Made by a program: the position numbers and the translations under genes. Under the pieces are notes generated by a model that was given only the letters and a program-made list of their open reading frames with translations, was not told the origin of the DNA and did not search any database. From the NCBI RefSeq assembly GCF_007655135.1, contig NC_045130.1:7502001-7566000 (forward strand): a stretch of 64,000 nt of DNA. The letters run 5' to 3'. Source of the DNA: Punica granatum (taxonomy: Eukaryota > Streptophyta > Magnoliopsida > Myrtales > Lythraceae). Each line of letters starts with the position of its first letter. Position 1 is the stretch's first letter. Shown one piece after another: positions 47,041 through 59,398 of this stretch.

Positions 47041-47567
47041 CTCCCAAGGAAAAGTCTACTACTCGGAATGGACTCTGGATTTGTCTGGAGCGGACATGTA
47101 TGTTTGATAATATTTATTTATTTATTTTATCAATGTATCGGCATCAAAATCCTTTTCGATTATAAAAGAAATTCAAAAATTCAATATAAGGGAATAAAAT
47201 ACTAAACAAAAGGCACATTAATTTCACAAATCAAAATCAAATTCAAAATATCCAGATTAGCAGATTAGTGTGTGCTAATGCACTTGATTTCTCCCTAATT
47301 TTGGTTTTTTTCTACTTACAAAAGAGAATTATAAATTTAGTAGGATAAAAGAAATTAATAATTAATAAAAGAATATAAATAATTTTATTATATATCGAAA
47401 ATAAAATACCTTCTTCTCTTTTTTGTTTTTTTGCTGGAAAGGAAACTATTATTTTCTTTATATGTAAAATTTGTGGTTGAAATTTTGAAAATTCAAGCTC
47501 GAGTTCGGGCTTCGAAAATCGATTAAAAAGCCCCGAGTCATTGGCAGTCAGTTTTCCCACCTTAACA
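47041..47567. other. Intergenic, no gene seen
   Basis: AT-rich DNA upstream of the MTP1-like transcription unit. The only frame of note (minus, 47,650-47,312) is low-complexity. Confidence 0.5.
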
Positions 47568-47833
47568 ATGCGTTTGTTTTCGGAGTTAAAGTCACGAATT
47601 TGTGATTGTGATTGTGATTGTAGAAGAAGACAAAAATATATGGGGCCCACCAGTTTGACTTTTGAAATATAAAATGAATGGAAGGTAGAGATAATTAATT
47701 GTAATGGGATTGTATTTTAATAATATATGGGACCCACCAATTTGACTTTTGAAATGTGTGTTTTGTTGTGTAGTGTTTTGAGTTAAAGTTAAAGTTAAAA
47801 TCTTAAATCACGACTTTGAAAACAAACGGAGCA
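47568..47833. mobile_element. MITE, family 3, with internal direct duplication
   Basis: Left end GCGTTTGTTTTCGGAGTTAA and reverse-complemented right end GCTCCGTTTGTTTTCAAAGT are terminal inverted repeats of a style common in plant hAT-like MITEs. Inside, a segment with ATATGGGRCCCACCARTTTG is present twice (about 47,637-47,670 and 47,725-47,760). No target duplication could be fixed. Confidence 0.6.
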
Positions 47834-48199
47834 TAAATGTCTATTGGGCTTCTTTTTTTTTTTAATATATAAATAACAATCGGTCCGGAAAAAAGGTTGG
47901 GCTCGAAATTTATTCTAAAAAGTCTAACTGAGACAATATATGATACCCTCTATCGTGTACTTCAAAGACTAATTCTTAAGGTAAATGGGCAAACTATGGA
48001 TTTCTTGATTTCTCCTTCTATCTCCGTATTAATTTTCCTTTTTCTTCCTAATTCTTATGGTCATTTCTCTTAATTTCGTTTCTAATTTTATTTATAGGTC
48101 TAGTAAATCAGCATGTTTCCAACTACAACCCCAGCCTCTTGCCCTTTCCCTACAAAATTTTCCTTAAACCGGCTCCTATGTAGCCGTATATATTATATA
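47834..48199. other. Intergenic, no gene seen
   Basis: AT-rich DNA without recognisable coding, RNA or promoter signals. Confidence 0.5.
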
Positions 48200-49171
48200 C
48201 TAGGCGAAAGACTCCCACAAATGCACGGGTTAGAATTATTATAATTAACAAAATCACTTATGAGTATCATTGAAAATGCCAATCAGCTTGTAACATAATA
48301 GTTTCGTTATTACAACCTCTGTAAAAGTGAATGTTTATTTATTCTCATGCACATCTATAATGTTTTATGAATGCAATCCATACCTCAAGACGTTGAATAA
48401 TATCAATACTCAATCTCATTGTGGTAGCAATCATACCAGTCCTCCTTAATTCAGAAAATCACAGTGATATAATTCATTGCAATTATTAACCAATCGAAAA
48501 CCACAATATATATAAATACTGTATGCTATATTTTTCAGTACATCACTGTATCTTCTCTCAATAATAGAGAGTTCATCAACTGTCCTAACAAAACCTAGGT
48601 TTATATACTTAATACAAAATCATCTCCCCACTAGTATGTATGCAATATAATTCACTGATCATATGACGCTGAGCAACTTCATGATTCCAAGAGCACACAT
48701 TCATAGCTTTCTTTTTGGACATATAGTTGATGAACTTCCTCGTTTAAATTCCCTTCTCTGTCGCAAAACACAGAAGTTCGAAAAAATGTTTCATTTCCCG
48801 GTGAATATGAAGTTCCCTGAAGCCTTAATCAGATTCACTCCATCAATAAATATACATATGTGACCTATAATCTTCCAAAAGTGCCAGTCTTTTCGATATC
48901 CAAAATGAGATGGCAGAATAATATTCTCACCAATGGTTATATTTTTATTGAATGTGTTATTTCTCTTTTCCTTTTCTCTTCTAAACTGATAGTCCACTCT
49001 CGCGACAGAACGAAAATGCTAATTAAATCCTTACTTGCAAGCATTCTTTTTCTTTTTCTTTTTTTTCCCTTCTTTGAGACACTTCGAAAGTAAATCCAAA
49101 ATTTTATTTTTCATGGACCTTTCTCAAAACCGGGTTCAGTACTCACCGTAATGCGGCAGGTGAAGTCCTAG
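48200..49171. mobile_element. Possible Helitron-derived segment with inverted CTAG-type ends
   Basis: The right end (plus strand) has a CACCG...GGTG hairpin at 49,144-49,162, then CTAG at 49,168-49,171 followed by T, as in Helitron 3' ends. The left end, read on the minus strand, has CCCGTGCATTTGTGGG, ten bases, then CTAG at 48,203-48,200 followed by T. Two opposed 3'-type ends may mean two abutting truncated Helitrons or an inverted-repeat element. The frame between them has no recognisable domain. Confidence 0.35.
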
Positions 49172-50188
49172 TAATGGAAAGGAAATAAATTCACGGATAA
49201 TTCCGTCCCCATCTCGCAGTCGAAGTGTTACATAAATATAGCACGTCAATTTTAAATGAGTCATACATAAAGAAATAAATTACTCGTCCTGGAATAATAA
49301 GAAAATTTTCCAATTAGATAACACATCGCTGGGCCCGCATGACGCACGCAGAGTATCGTCTTACAGTTTCTCTTATTATGATTTCTTCAAATTTTAATGC
49401 CAATCATTTTGTTTGGATACTCAGTTTAATTTCGTCATTTGATTTTCATTTCTTGACCAAGTCATTTGATTTTCTTTCCACTACGAACTTTTCATACCCT
49501 TTCTATCTTACTCGATGAGTTGTTTTTCTTTTTCTTTTTTTTATTCTTCTGTTCTACATAGAGTAATCTATTTTATATGTTGTAATTCATATTTACGTTA
49601 GATTTCCAATAACTGTCTTTGGTCTTTTCTTTTTTTTTCTTTTCACTGTGTCGTGGACGCCTCAAACAATTTTAATTGCTTCATGGAGAAATTCTTTTTA
49701 GGTCATCATGTTTTTCTTTGTCATTTACAGCATTGATTTTTTTGTTCAATTATATGTTGCATTTTGTTTTCTTTTACAATTAGGTCCACAATCTTTACTT
49801 TATTGTGATTATGGGCTGTAATACTATTGTGGCTGGTAGAACGCGTCACGCACCGTAGAAGTAGAGCAGCCGGCACATAAATGGTTGCTACGATTAATCT
49901 TAGTGAATATCACTTCATCATTATTTGTTTTTATATTTCCCCATATAAAAAGACCACGAGGTTTCATTGTAATGAGAGTACTATTTTAATTCAGATATTG
50001 GTTTGTCTTGTCCACAATATATATAAAAGAAAAAATTGAGTACATCATAACTATTTAAAAAATTGTGTTTTCTTTTTAAGTATATAAATTTGTCCTTAAC
50101 ATGGTGAAGCCAAAAGGTGCAAACAACGAGATGGGATAAAATGCGGAGAGGATTAAAAAGTTTATTATCCCATAACAATATCTTAATT
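49172..50188. other. Intergenic, no gene seen
   Basis: T-rich on the plus strand, with no motif-bearing frames. Confidence 0.5.
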
Positions 50189-50490
50189 AGGATCCGTCTA
50201 ACATGATAAAAAGTCACGGTAACACATTTGATTTTTTCAAGTCTAGTATTTATTATTTCAATTTAAGTATTTAGTACTTTTAGTACTCATAATTAGTACA
50301 AGTGCTTATTACTTCTACTTTTAGTTCAAGTATTTAATTAATATATCAGTTCAAGCGTTTAATATTTTATTTGTATACTCCATCACAAATAGTAAAAGTG
50401 CAGAATATTTGAACTAAAATAATAGATATTTAAACTGAAGTACCAAATGTATCACTTTAACTTTATATATGTTATGTTAGAATTTTCCCT
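50189..50490. mobile_element. MITE, family 2, copy 2
   Basis: Starts AGGATCCGTCTAACATGATA and ends so that its reverse complement reads AGGGAAAATTCTAACATAAC. It aligns with the copy at 15,751-15,980 over most of its length, including the AGTACTTTTAGTACT-type core, and is about 70 bp longer. Confidence 0.6.
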
Positions 50491-53400
50491 AATTCTGATT
50501 TAATGACAGAGAAAGAAGAGTAAGACATGCTGGATGGCCGGGCTGATTTTCTAGGAGTTTTTCTTGTCCTTGTTTCGTGGAATAATAAACATGAGAAACT
50601 GCTAATCGAGAACGTTGAAGTTTGAAGTTTTCTTGTCAAACTATTCAATGGAAAATAAGGAGTTGTTTCGGGACTTGTTTTGAGAGTTTAAGAAGCACAT
50701 GATTCCATCATCAATTGTCTCCTTATTCTGAGGAACCTTCAAGCTACAAAGAATATCCGGCCAGTAGTAGTAATATAATTATTATGGGGATTTTTTTAGA
50801 GAATAATTGGGAGAATTTAGAAAAACTTGTCAATAAAACTTCTCTTGTTATTGTCCTGCTCACTATACTTACCATGTGGTAGGCGTGTGTCTATATATAT
50901 GGGATCCTTGATTTGTTGGACGATGTCATATGCAGATGAAGGTCGCTATAAGAACTGAGACGAAGAGCCGAACTGGGCAATCCACGGTCGAGCGTGCAAA
51001 CTCGAAGGGCTCCTCGCTGGAGACAGGGTAAAAGAAGATTACTTTTAAATTATGTAGAGATTTCTAGGCTAAGCGAGCAAAATTTACTAATTTAAGACAG
51101 ATAATTTAATAAATTATAATCTCTATTCAACTTAAACTAAAATCTTAAAATGTAAATGCTTACACCATACATGGATATCAATAATTTCATTAGAATCTTT
51201 TTTTAAAAAAAACAATGTTAATTTTTTCGGTCACAATCTTAAAATTTCTTTGATAAAATTTTAACAGGGCGATTGCCTCCTTTACCGACACCGGTCCGTC
51301 CTTTGAATCCATAAATTATGGCCTTTTAGGGGCCTTCTTATTCTAGTAGTTCTCTAACTTCCTCAACTGGGCGTTAGGAGCCCTATAAGACTTATCCGAA
51401 GACTAGTCAATCAACACATGCAGCTTCCTGAGGGTTGTGTTTGGAGATCGAATATGGATTGTAATGATGATTTCAGAATCCTTATCCTGTAGTTCGTGGT
51501 AACAAGATAAAAACTAGAATTACGCCAAATATAATCTCGAAGTGATTAATCCCCGAAAGAGGTAAGTTTAAGACGAATTAGGAATTTATTTTATCCTAAT
51601 GGCATAATTGCCCCCGGTCTTGTTACCTTCGTACATACAAAATTTGCTCTTTGAATCTGAGAAGATTGGAGAGCGCGGGTGCAACCTAACAATGAAGGGG
51701 GCCGCCGGCGACGTCCTCGATCGGCTATGAGGTGGTTGCCAACTTGGGCCCTCACTGCTTTAGAATCTTTTCCTCTCTTCAGGGAAAGATATTGTCTGTG
51801 CGCTCTAAGGTCAGCCACCATCGGCCAGGGCCGGGTTGAGCCCCCCCATCGCTCGAGGCTATGAGAGAGAGCAGTGAGGGTGTTTTTCCTTTATAAGAGA
51901 GAGGAGATTTATCATGCGAAGGAGTCCGGTAATTTTGTTCTATGGGGTTCCTCAAAAAGAGGGTCTAGTTTGAAAAATAAATTAAAATTGTGGATCTGCT
52001 TACTTTTGGAGAAGTTTTCAGCTCTTCTATAAATTTTTTTTAAAAAAATAAAAAATGTAAAAATAAAGTATGATTACGAAAGAAATAATTTTTCCAAGAA
52101 AATTTTATTCTTCGCTATTCTAAATTATATATAGATTATAAAGGTTTTTTCAGTTCTCTAGTTTTTTATAGTCCATTTTTTCCCTTTTCTATTCCCTAAA
52201 TTTTGAATTTCATTTCTATTTTTTTTATAAACCTAATCTATGACATCTTTTAATGGTGATTATCTCATTTATTTTATTCCAACATTATCAAAAATTTCTC
52301 TTCTTACATTTTTATTTTTATTTTTCATCGTCATCAAACTCATTTGAAAAATTTACCAATGGTAAATCTATAACTATATATATTGCAAACTTTTTTTTCA
52401 AGCAAATGCGAATTCTTTTATATATCAATAATTATAGGAACAACTTATTGTACGTGAATGACATTTTATTTTGAAAGAAAAGATTGAGATTTAAATTATT
52501 ATATTACATGGTATCTTGTTTAAAAATTCATCATGTATAAGTCGTCTATAATCATGTTTCTCAACTTCTCTTCCAACAAAAAATTTTCTAACTTAACATT
52601 GATAAATATATTCTTATATTTTTATTTGGAGAAATAAATTTAAAAAATAATACGAAAATAGAGAATAAAGGTGATAATTAATTTTTTAAAAGTAAGCACG
52701 CCTTAAGTATTTGCTGATTATTTTATTTTTTTAAAGAATGTAGTGCTCCAATAAGAAAAACAAGTCCTCGTCAAGGTCGAGGCGCCCCTTCTTATTCTTT
52801 TTTATTTTCTTTCTCCGGGCCTCGAATGGATGTGGCACGTTCAAGTCCATTGTTTTGGTTGTAAAAATTTTTTGTTCAATGCTTTTTCTCTTTTTGGCCA
52901 AACAATAAAAGCAGTTCCACAAACCATGCAATATTGTACAGACGATATGCTAATATTTCTTGATTTGAAATCTCATATATAGTCAGTCTTCTTCTAGAAG
53001 TCCAACACTACAGCCCCGAGGTTGCCCGCATATCGTGCTGTCAAGAATCAACATGGTACACAAGATTCCATGAGATCATCCCAAAACCAGTTCCCCAAGC
53101 CATTGGTAAATTAATTTATTTGCATCACTTATGCATTTGGATTATATTAATCCGAATGATAGGCTAGAATTTTGCCATTAATCGGGAACTAATTGTGATA
53201 TAAAAAAAAATACACCCTGAGGGGGCCAGGAAGATCTTGACAATCTTTCCCTTTCTTTTTCTTCTTACCTGCATCCAAAGGATCACTGACAAATCTAATT
53301 ACAATAATCCCCTGATCTCTCCGGCAGAGATAGCAAATTAGCTTCTAGAAAGTGAAATCGCCTTCAATCATTTCCTTTTTCCTTTTTTTTTAAAAAAAAT

Positions 53401-54000
53401 TTAAAAACGATACTTAATGAGATTGATGGAATGATATCAGGTAAAATTATAAAGAAGATTTATATCCAGAATCTCTTAATTCTAGATCGAGACCAAGTGC
53501 AACTGTAATGACGCCGAACGTCATTTTATGAGCTTTCTCGATTTTGTACTTTTGGTAAGATGCTTTCATTAATTTTAGCACCACCTGCATTCTTTCAAAT
53601 CACCAACTACTCGTTACTTGTCCCTTTCTATCTTTGCTGGAGATCATAAACAGCAGGCAAAACTCTCGTAAGGGAGCATGCCCGTCAATGTATTGGAAAA
53701 AACCTGTCCTTGCTTAAAATTTTACCAGTGAAATGTAAAATCTCATTTTAGCTCAAAGAAAGACCGATACGTAGAATCTAACAAGAAAAAATGGGACTAA
53801 TTTGTAGCGGGTGACCACTATATTGTTCATCTTAGACTCCAATAAAAATGCAACCTTGTTACGAGGCAATTCCGTGTACAGGAGTATTCTCTAGCTTACA
53901 CGGTAACCAAAATCTTAAGTATGGTCCCATGACTTGAACCCGATGCCTTAGGCAGTAGCATAAAGAATTTGATAACAGAAAAGGCATCTTTGTCAGAAAA
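50491..54000. other. Intergenic, no supported gene
   Basis: Mostly AT-rich. A GC-rich island at about 51,660-51,860 stands out in composition but has no recognisable protein; it may be a captured or repeat-derived fragment. Short frames, including the minus-strand one at 52,931-52,731, lack domain support. A decayed tRNA-like sequence is visible near 53,930-53,970. Confidence 0.45.
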
Positions 54001-54006
54001 AAATGA

Positions 54007-54013
54007 TATAAAT
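54007..54013 (+). promoter_or_regulatory. TATA box candidate of the RING-H2 gene
   Basis: TATAAAT 115 bp upstream of the start codon, followed by a CT-rich leader (54,090-54,121). Confidence 0.45.
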
Positions 54014-54127
54014 CGATTGTATAACTAAGTAAAACTGCACCGATACTGGTGCCAAGCTATTAAATGGCATTTTTCTCTTGAACAAAGCTCCAACATCTAT
54101 TCCTCTGCCTCCCTCTCCTCTGATATC

Positions 54128-54685
54128 ATGGGCATTCGTTTTGCTGCTGTTTCAAAGGTTTCTTGGCTCATAAGCATCATCAAATCCCTTGTAGACGTGC
54201 TGCATCATCTCAAGTCCATGGCCATGGAAGCCGTCTCGGTCCTTCCTTACATCAGCTTCCTACGTGAGCGGCCCGACCCCGAGCAAGAACAACCCGAACT
54301 CAGCCATGATATCATCGTGATGGATGGCTTATTCCCATCCCTGGTCCCTGTCCCGACCCACATCTTGGAGTCCCTGATCAAGGACAGGTCACCTGTCCTA
54401 CAATACGGCGCATACCTTGAAAAACACCGAGTAGTAACCGTCCAAGAAGAACAGCATGAAAACTGTGCCTGGTGCGCAGTTTGTTTGGGTAGGATCTCCG
54501 AGAGCGATGAGATCAGGGAGTTGTGCAACTGCTCTCACGTGTTCCACAGAGACTGCTTGGACAGCTGGGTGGACGAGAAGAAAGTGACTTGCCCTCTGTG
54601 CAGGGCTGATCTATTTCCTGCAGTTTGGAACCGAAAGAGCTTCAGGGGAGATCCATGGAAGACGGAGATGAAGACGACTCTGTAA
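54128..54685 (+). CDS. RING-H2 finger protein, probable E3 ubiquitin ligase
   Basis: An intronless 185-aa protein. The C-terminal half holds a RING-H2 finger with ligands C116, C119, C135, H137, H140, C143, C155 and C158 (CAVCLG, CSHVFHRDC, CPLCRAD). This binds two zinc ions and recruits an E2 enzyme for ubiquitin transfer. W147 in DSWVDE occupies the usual E2-contact position. The N-terminal 35 residues are moderately hydrophobic (VSWLISIIKSLVDVLHHL) and may be a membrane anchor or amphipathic helix. Overall size and layout recall the plant BRH1/RHA/XERICO-type small RING-H2 proteins, many of them hormone- or stress-responsive, but I cannot assign the subgroup or substrate. The ATG follows a CT-rich leader and a TATA candidate, supporting a real gene. 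Confidence 0.88.
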   Translation: MGIRFAAVSKVSWLISIIKSLVDVLHHLKSMAMEAVSVLPYISFLRERPDPEQEQPELSHDIIVMDGLFPSLVPVPTHILESLIKDRSPVLQYGAYLEKHRVVTVQEEQHENCAWCAVCLGRISESDEIRELCNCSHVFHRDCLDSWVDEKKVTCPLCRADLFPAVWNRKSFRGDPWKTEMKTTL

Positions 54686-55145
54686 TTTTGCCGTGTTCAA
54701 CGTTGGACGGTGCAATATCAAGAAATTGAAACGAAGCTATGTTATGTGACAACTGGGTTCATTCTATTTTCATTGGCTTCTGTGAAATCTGTCCACAGTG
54801 TTGACGTTGAGTGGAATCATAAATTTTTTGCTCTTACACTGCCTGAAGCTGGTAAAGATCGCCGATAAGTAATTACTCGTGATCACCTTATAACCTTTCG
54901 GGATATCATCCGTTCTTTTTATGCATTGCCCAGTATGAAGGAATTGGCTCATGAGCTTCGACTTTATCACAACTCTACCGACTCTGTTTTATTGATCTGG
55001 AGTTCAATGTCCAAACTTGATTCCATAGTTTGCAACTAACTTCAAGGAGAGGAAAATTCGATTTACTAAACCCCTTGAACCATTATTGATATCAATCTGT
55101 AGTCGGCTTTCCGACCAAGATCAACAGCATACAGCCAAAGCACCC
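54686..55145. other. 3' flanks of the RING-H2 and subtilase genes
   Basis: The two genes are convergent and end about 460 bp apart. No further gene is seen. Confidence 0.5.
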
Positions 55146-58100
55146 TCAATGGAGATGAGAGAATCCTACTCTAACAATAAGAGGACTGGTGACATGATTC
55201 ACCCCATTTGACCACTTCAAGCTTCCAAAGATGTATCCCGATTCCACGATGGGCAAAATCAGTCTCACCGTAACTTTGAAGGTTATCTTTTGGGCCGTTG
55301 CATTAAACACCAAGACATTAGGGCACACTGTCACTGTCGTGCCAGGGGGCGGCTCGATCAAGGCCCAGTAGGTTGACATTTGGGGGCCGACATTTGTAAC
55401 CGTTCTCATGACCGTTGTCAAGGATGCAAGGTTTGGAATTGTTATGGAAGGGAGGTTTGTATCGAGAATGGAATGTGATTTATCTTGACAGATTGTGGGC
55501 TGCCCTACAATGCGGGATATGTCGGATTCATTATAACCCCGATGGCACAGGTAGTTGATGTAATCCGTCATGGCCATATCGTACACTAGCCCTGGCCATG
55601 CCGCCCCGTTCGGGTTTATGATCCCACCCCCATAATCAAAGGGATCTGCCACCTTCTGAGGAGATCCCGCAGCTTGTATGGGGAAACCTGTGGGATGGTT
55701 CTTCCAACCTGTAAGGAATTATCATATTGAAATCAAATAAATCTTCAAGGGGTTGGCCGAAATAAAAATTTAAATAATACTTACGCACCTGTTGTTATAA
55801 TTGACGATTTGATCATTGCTGGAGACCAGTCCAGGTGGAGTGCTTTGAGCAGTGCCACGATGCCCGCAACGTGAGGAGTCGACATCGAAGTCCCTGTGTG
55901 CATTGCATACCCATTGGCGGACAATGGATCAAGAGGAGAAGAGGCCGCCAGTATGTTCACCCCCGGTGCTGCAATATCGGGCTGTATGTTCGACATAAGA
56001 GATCGTAATAACGTCAGCGCAATGAAGAAGCTATGAACCACTAGGACCCCTTTTCAAATTATCAAGTCACCTTGAGAATTGCTGGTGCAATGGAATTGGG
56101 CCCTCGGGAAGAGAAGTGGGCCACATGAGCAGGTAACTTGCTGTTGACTACTGTTAGAGTCGGGCTTATCTTTACGGTCGGTGATCTGCATAGAATACGG
56201 AACGCCGGCTTGTTCATGTAAAAGCCAGATCATACCGTAGTAATTTTGTAGTTTTATCCCGACTTGTTGAAGTCTTACCTTTCAGAGCGGAAGTAATACA
56301 GAATGCTTGTTCCGGTCTCATAATCCACTTCAACGCATGGGAAATCATCGCTGCAGGGTGCTAACCCATCGCTCGGACTTTTTGCAGCGATTAGACCAAT
56401 CCCACCTGATAGTCTGACAGCTGCTGCAGCGATTGTAATGGCAGCTCTTCGAGCTGAAGAAGTAAAGCACAGGACCACTCTTCCCGCAAATAACGTCACA
56501 TTAGGTGTGAGACCCTGGCAAATACTGCAAGTAATTCAAGAAATGATCCGATGGAATAGTTTTTTGATGAAATTTTAGGAAAACAGTACAACAAAGAAAG
56601 TAACGAGTGAGCTCGACGTACCCTACAGAAGTCGGGATATACCAAGCTAGCAAAACCGATTTCCTTTCCTGTGTATAATGCTTGGCCCTTCGAATATCAG
56701 AATTGAAAAAAATCAAGAAGTTAGATTTACTAAAGAGAGCAGAGTTCTAGTGCTTTATGAAGCACGTTAAGTCGTACCACATAGACTTCATTATTCCCGA
56801 GCGTGATGAGAGACTGGAAATCTCGATCCATAGTGCTTGCCGCGACTGTCAGTATCCACGGAGCCGTGTTCTGGACAGTTTGAGCAGAGGGCCCATCATT
56901 TGCCGCTCCACAAACCACCGTGATGCCACGGGCCATGGCATGGAAAGATCCTGTTGCAATCCCGTCATGATCATCGACCTCTGAGAAGAGAGGGATGGAG
57001 GACCCAATTGACAGGGACATGACATGTACACCGTCATGAATTGCCTCATCGAATGCCTTCAGTATGTCCACAGATGAGCATTGTCCCCCGAGCACGTTCC
57101 AGCAGACCTTGTATATAGCCAGCCGAGCGCGTGGAGCCCCACCTCGTGCCGTCCCATGAGCAACTCCTTTGTAACTGACATTTCTCACAAATGACCCGGC
57201 GGCAATGCTTGCAGTATGGGTTCCGTGCCCGACTGCGTCCCTGGGCGACATGAATTCTGTGTCTCCTGACGAGTTTAGGGGTCTGCCATACTCCGCGAGG
57301 ATTCCTTTGACATACCAACGTGCCCCGATGATTTTGCGGTTGCAATGTTTTACCGGATCAAACTGTTCCCCAGGTTCACAGGTGCCATTCCAATAAGACG
57401 GGACTGGTCCTAGTCCTTTGTCCGTGAATGATTCCGACTCCGGCCATATCCCTATATCATCTAGTCAGAATGTTCATTTATTCTCCCATAACAAACTAAA
57501 GCCATAGAGAACCCTGTTGATAATTTCGGCTACTTCCGCAAGTGAGATAAATTTAGACCTGCGGGAATAAAAACACAATGAAGCACAATAGCACAAACCT
57601 GTATCGAGGACACCTATAATAATTCCATCACCCATTTTACTTTCATAAAGCAGATTGTTAACAGGAGGAGAGGAGAGGCCCAGGAAATCCCAGCTCCGAG
57701 TTGTTTGTATCCGATAAAGGCTGTTTCGCATGACTCGCACAACGCCGGGAAAATCTATATATATTTTCAGAGAATATGATAAATAAATAAGAGCACACGA
57801 ATTTAAAAAATCCTTTAGCACTTCAAAATCCGTAATGTAGATTACGACACGTCTCCTGAAGGCTAAGGAGAAGCAGGAATAGATACTTCATTGACATATA
57901 CCAGCAAGTTTCCGTGCTTGAGACTCCGTAAGCTTTGCCGCGAAACCTGAGAAGCCATGCCTGTAGCTGTAGACAAGCCTTTCTGCTGCTGATTCCTTGC
58001 TGCTGTAAAAGTTCATTTCGTGAAATTCGACCAACGAACACAATGCATAATATTTCCCCCCATCTGTGAAAGAGACCAAGAAGATATAATCGAAAATTTA

Positions 58101-58424
58101 TTTTGAAACTTTACCTCCCCAGTACTGAAGCGAGCATGTCATGATGTGAACTTGTGACCAACTCGGGATTATCGTGCTCCCTCTCTCCAAGGTACACGAT
58201 GTGGACCTGCGTAAAAAGAAAAACCAGGAAACCATTGACTCTACTACATCTGTCTGCTTTTCCATTGGAAAAGGGTCCTGAAAGGCCTGTTTTAAGGGAA
58301 TCCATACACTAGTCTTGCCCTCGGCAATTGCTGTGCCCGTAATGGAGCTCTGGAAATTAAATAAAAGGCCAAAGGACAGCAGAGACACTATCATTGTTGA
58401 GCTCCTCGTTGTCTTCGCAAACAT
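55146..58424 (-). CDS. Subtilisin-like serine protease, SBT3-type, ten exons
   Basis: A secreted plant subtilase. Exons (minus): 58,424-58,308, 58,206-58,115, 57,999-57,902, 57,754-57,599, 57,451-56,778, 56,687-56,622, 56,514-56,279, 56,185-56,071, 55,981-55,789, 55,708-55,146. All phases agree, giving 769 aa. Order: signal peptide ([14 protein letters not shown]), inhibitor I9 prodomain ([21 protein letters not shown]), catalytic domain with Asp (GVLDTGIWPES), His (GHGTHT), oxyanion Asn (GAANDGP) and Ser ([11 protein letters not shown]), an embedded protease-associated region, and a fibronectin-III-like tail. The pattern resembles Arabidopsis SBT3.3-like proteases of the cell wall; the substrate is unknown. 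Exon 7 has two candidate acceptors (56,525 and 56,515); only the second keeps frame. An in-frame ATG at 58,469 would add 15 residues but directly abuts a TATA box, so I preferred 58,424. Confidence 0.9.
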
Positions 58425-58469
58425 GTTCTTCTTCAAGAGGAGGAGGTCCGTATGCGAAGGAACACTCAT

Positions 58470-58475
58470 TTTATA
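58470..58475 (-). promoter_or_regulatory. TATA box of the subtilase gene
   Basis: TATAAA on the minus strand, directly followed by ATG (58,469-58,467). A start of transcription about 25-35 bases downstream would exclude that ATG and make 58,424 the first usable one. Confidence 0.5.
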
Positions 58476-59398
58476 GGTAAAGTTTTATGCTGAAAGTAGA
58501 AGCTTTTGTAGATCTCCCCAAAATGAGTCCTTGAAAGTGAACTTGCAAGGTTTGGGCAAAAAAGTTGTGCAATCCACACAAAGCTGAATGGCAACTACGA
58601 AAAGAAAGGTCAGCCTATTTAGACTTTTATCTATCATTAACTATGTAATCATTTTTATCAATAACTTCGTATTGGTTTTGCTGTCGTCCAAGCAAGAATT
58701 ATTATGAAATCATACTGACTGGAGAATTATGCGATGATACAATGTTACTTAACTTACAAGGTTAAAGAGATATGAAAATGGGCATTTTTTTTACTTTAAG
58801 TTTGGAGTATCAGAAGAAAAAAAAAACTCCCATAACCTTGTGTTATACACAAAAGCAACTGAAATCAGTAAACTAAAAGCTTGGGGCACAGAAGAAGCAA
58901 AACCTGAATTACCTTACCGACGAACAGTACAGCCTTTGTACAGAGATGAGAATGCCCAGAGCGATCCGACAGGAAATAGCAAAGATTGTTGTTCATTAAC
59001 GTACGATTCATGTTTATGTAAAGTTCTACATTAATGGTGTAAAGTCAGATGATTTCCTAGCCGATTCTGGTACCATTATGAATAGCAAGCTCATTAGTTA
59101 AATTTCAAGTTAGATTTCTTTGGTTTAGCTTAAGCCGAGGATCAAAGTAATTCCCATATGCAAAGCAAAGAGCTATTAGTCCTTCAAAATTTGCGTTCTA
59201 TGGAACTTGAAAATCAATTTACGTGCTGCTACTCTCACATATAAAAATTTACACATCAACGTACTATTTTGAGCGGCCATTTCACAAAATTATACACCCT
59301 GACATAAACGGGAACTTTTGCAGGAATGAATTTCCGAGACTGCCATATGTATCGTTGTATGACTCGTGTCCTGCGTATCATGTTCAGATGTCTCTGTC
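58476..59398. other. Subtilase promoter and 3' flank of the ankyrin gene
   Basis: Both genes are on the minus strand, so this is the subtilase upstream region and the ankyrin gene's downstream region. A 64-codon plus frame at 58,840-59,034 has no recognisable feature. Confidence 0.5.

Noticed and set aside
52731..52931. 66-codon minus frame with a Lys-rich segment, considered as a ribosomal-protein retrocopy
   Set aside because: The resemblance was too weak and confined to basic residues.
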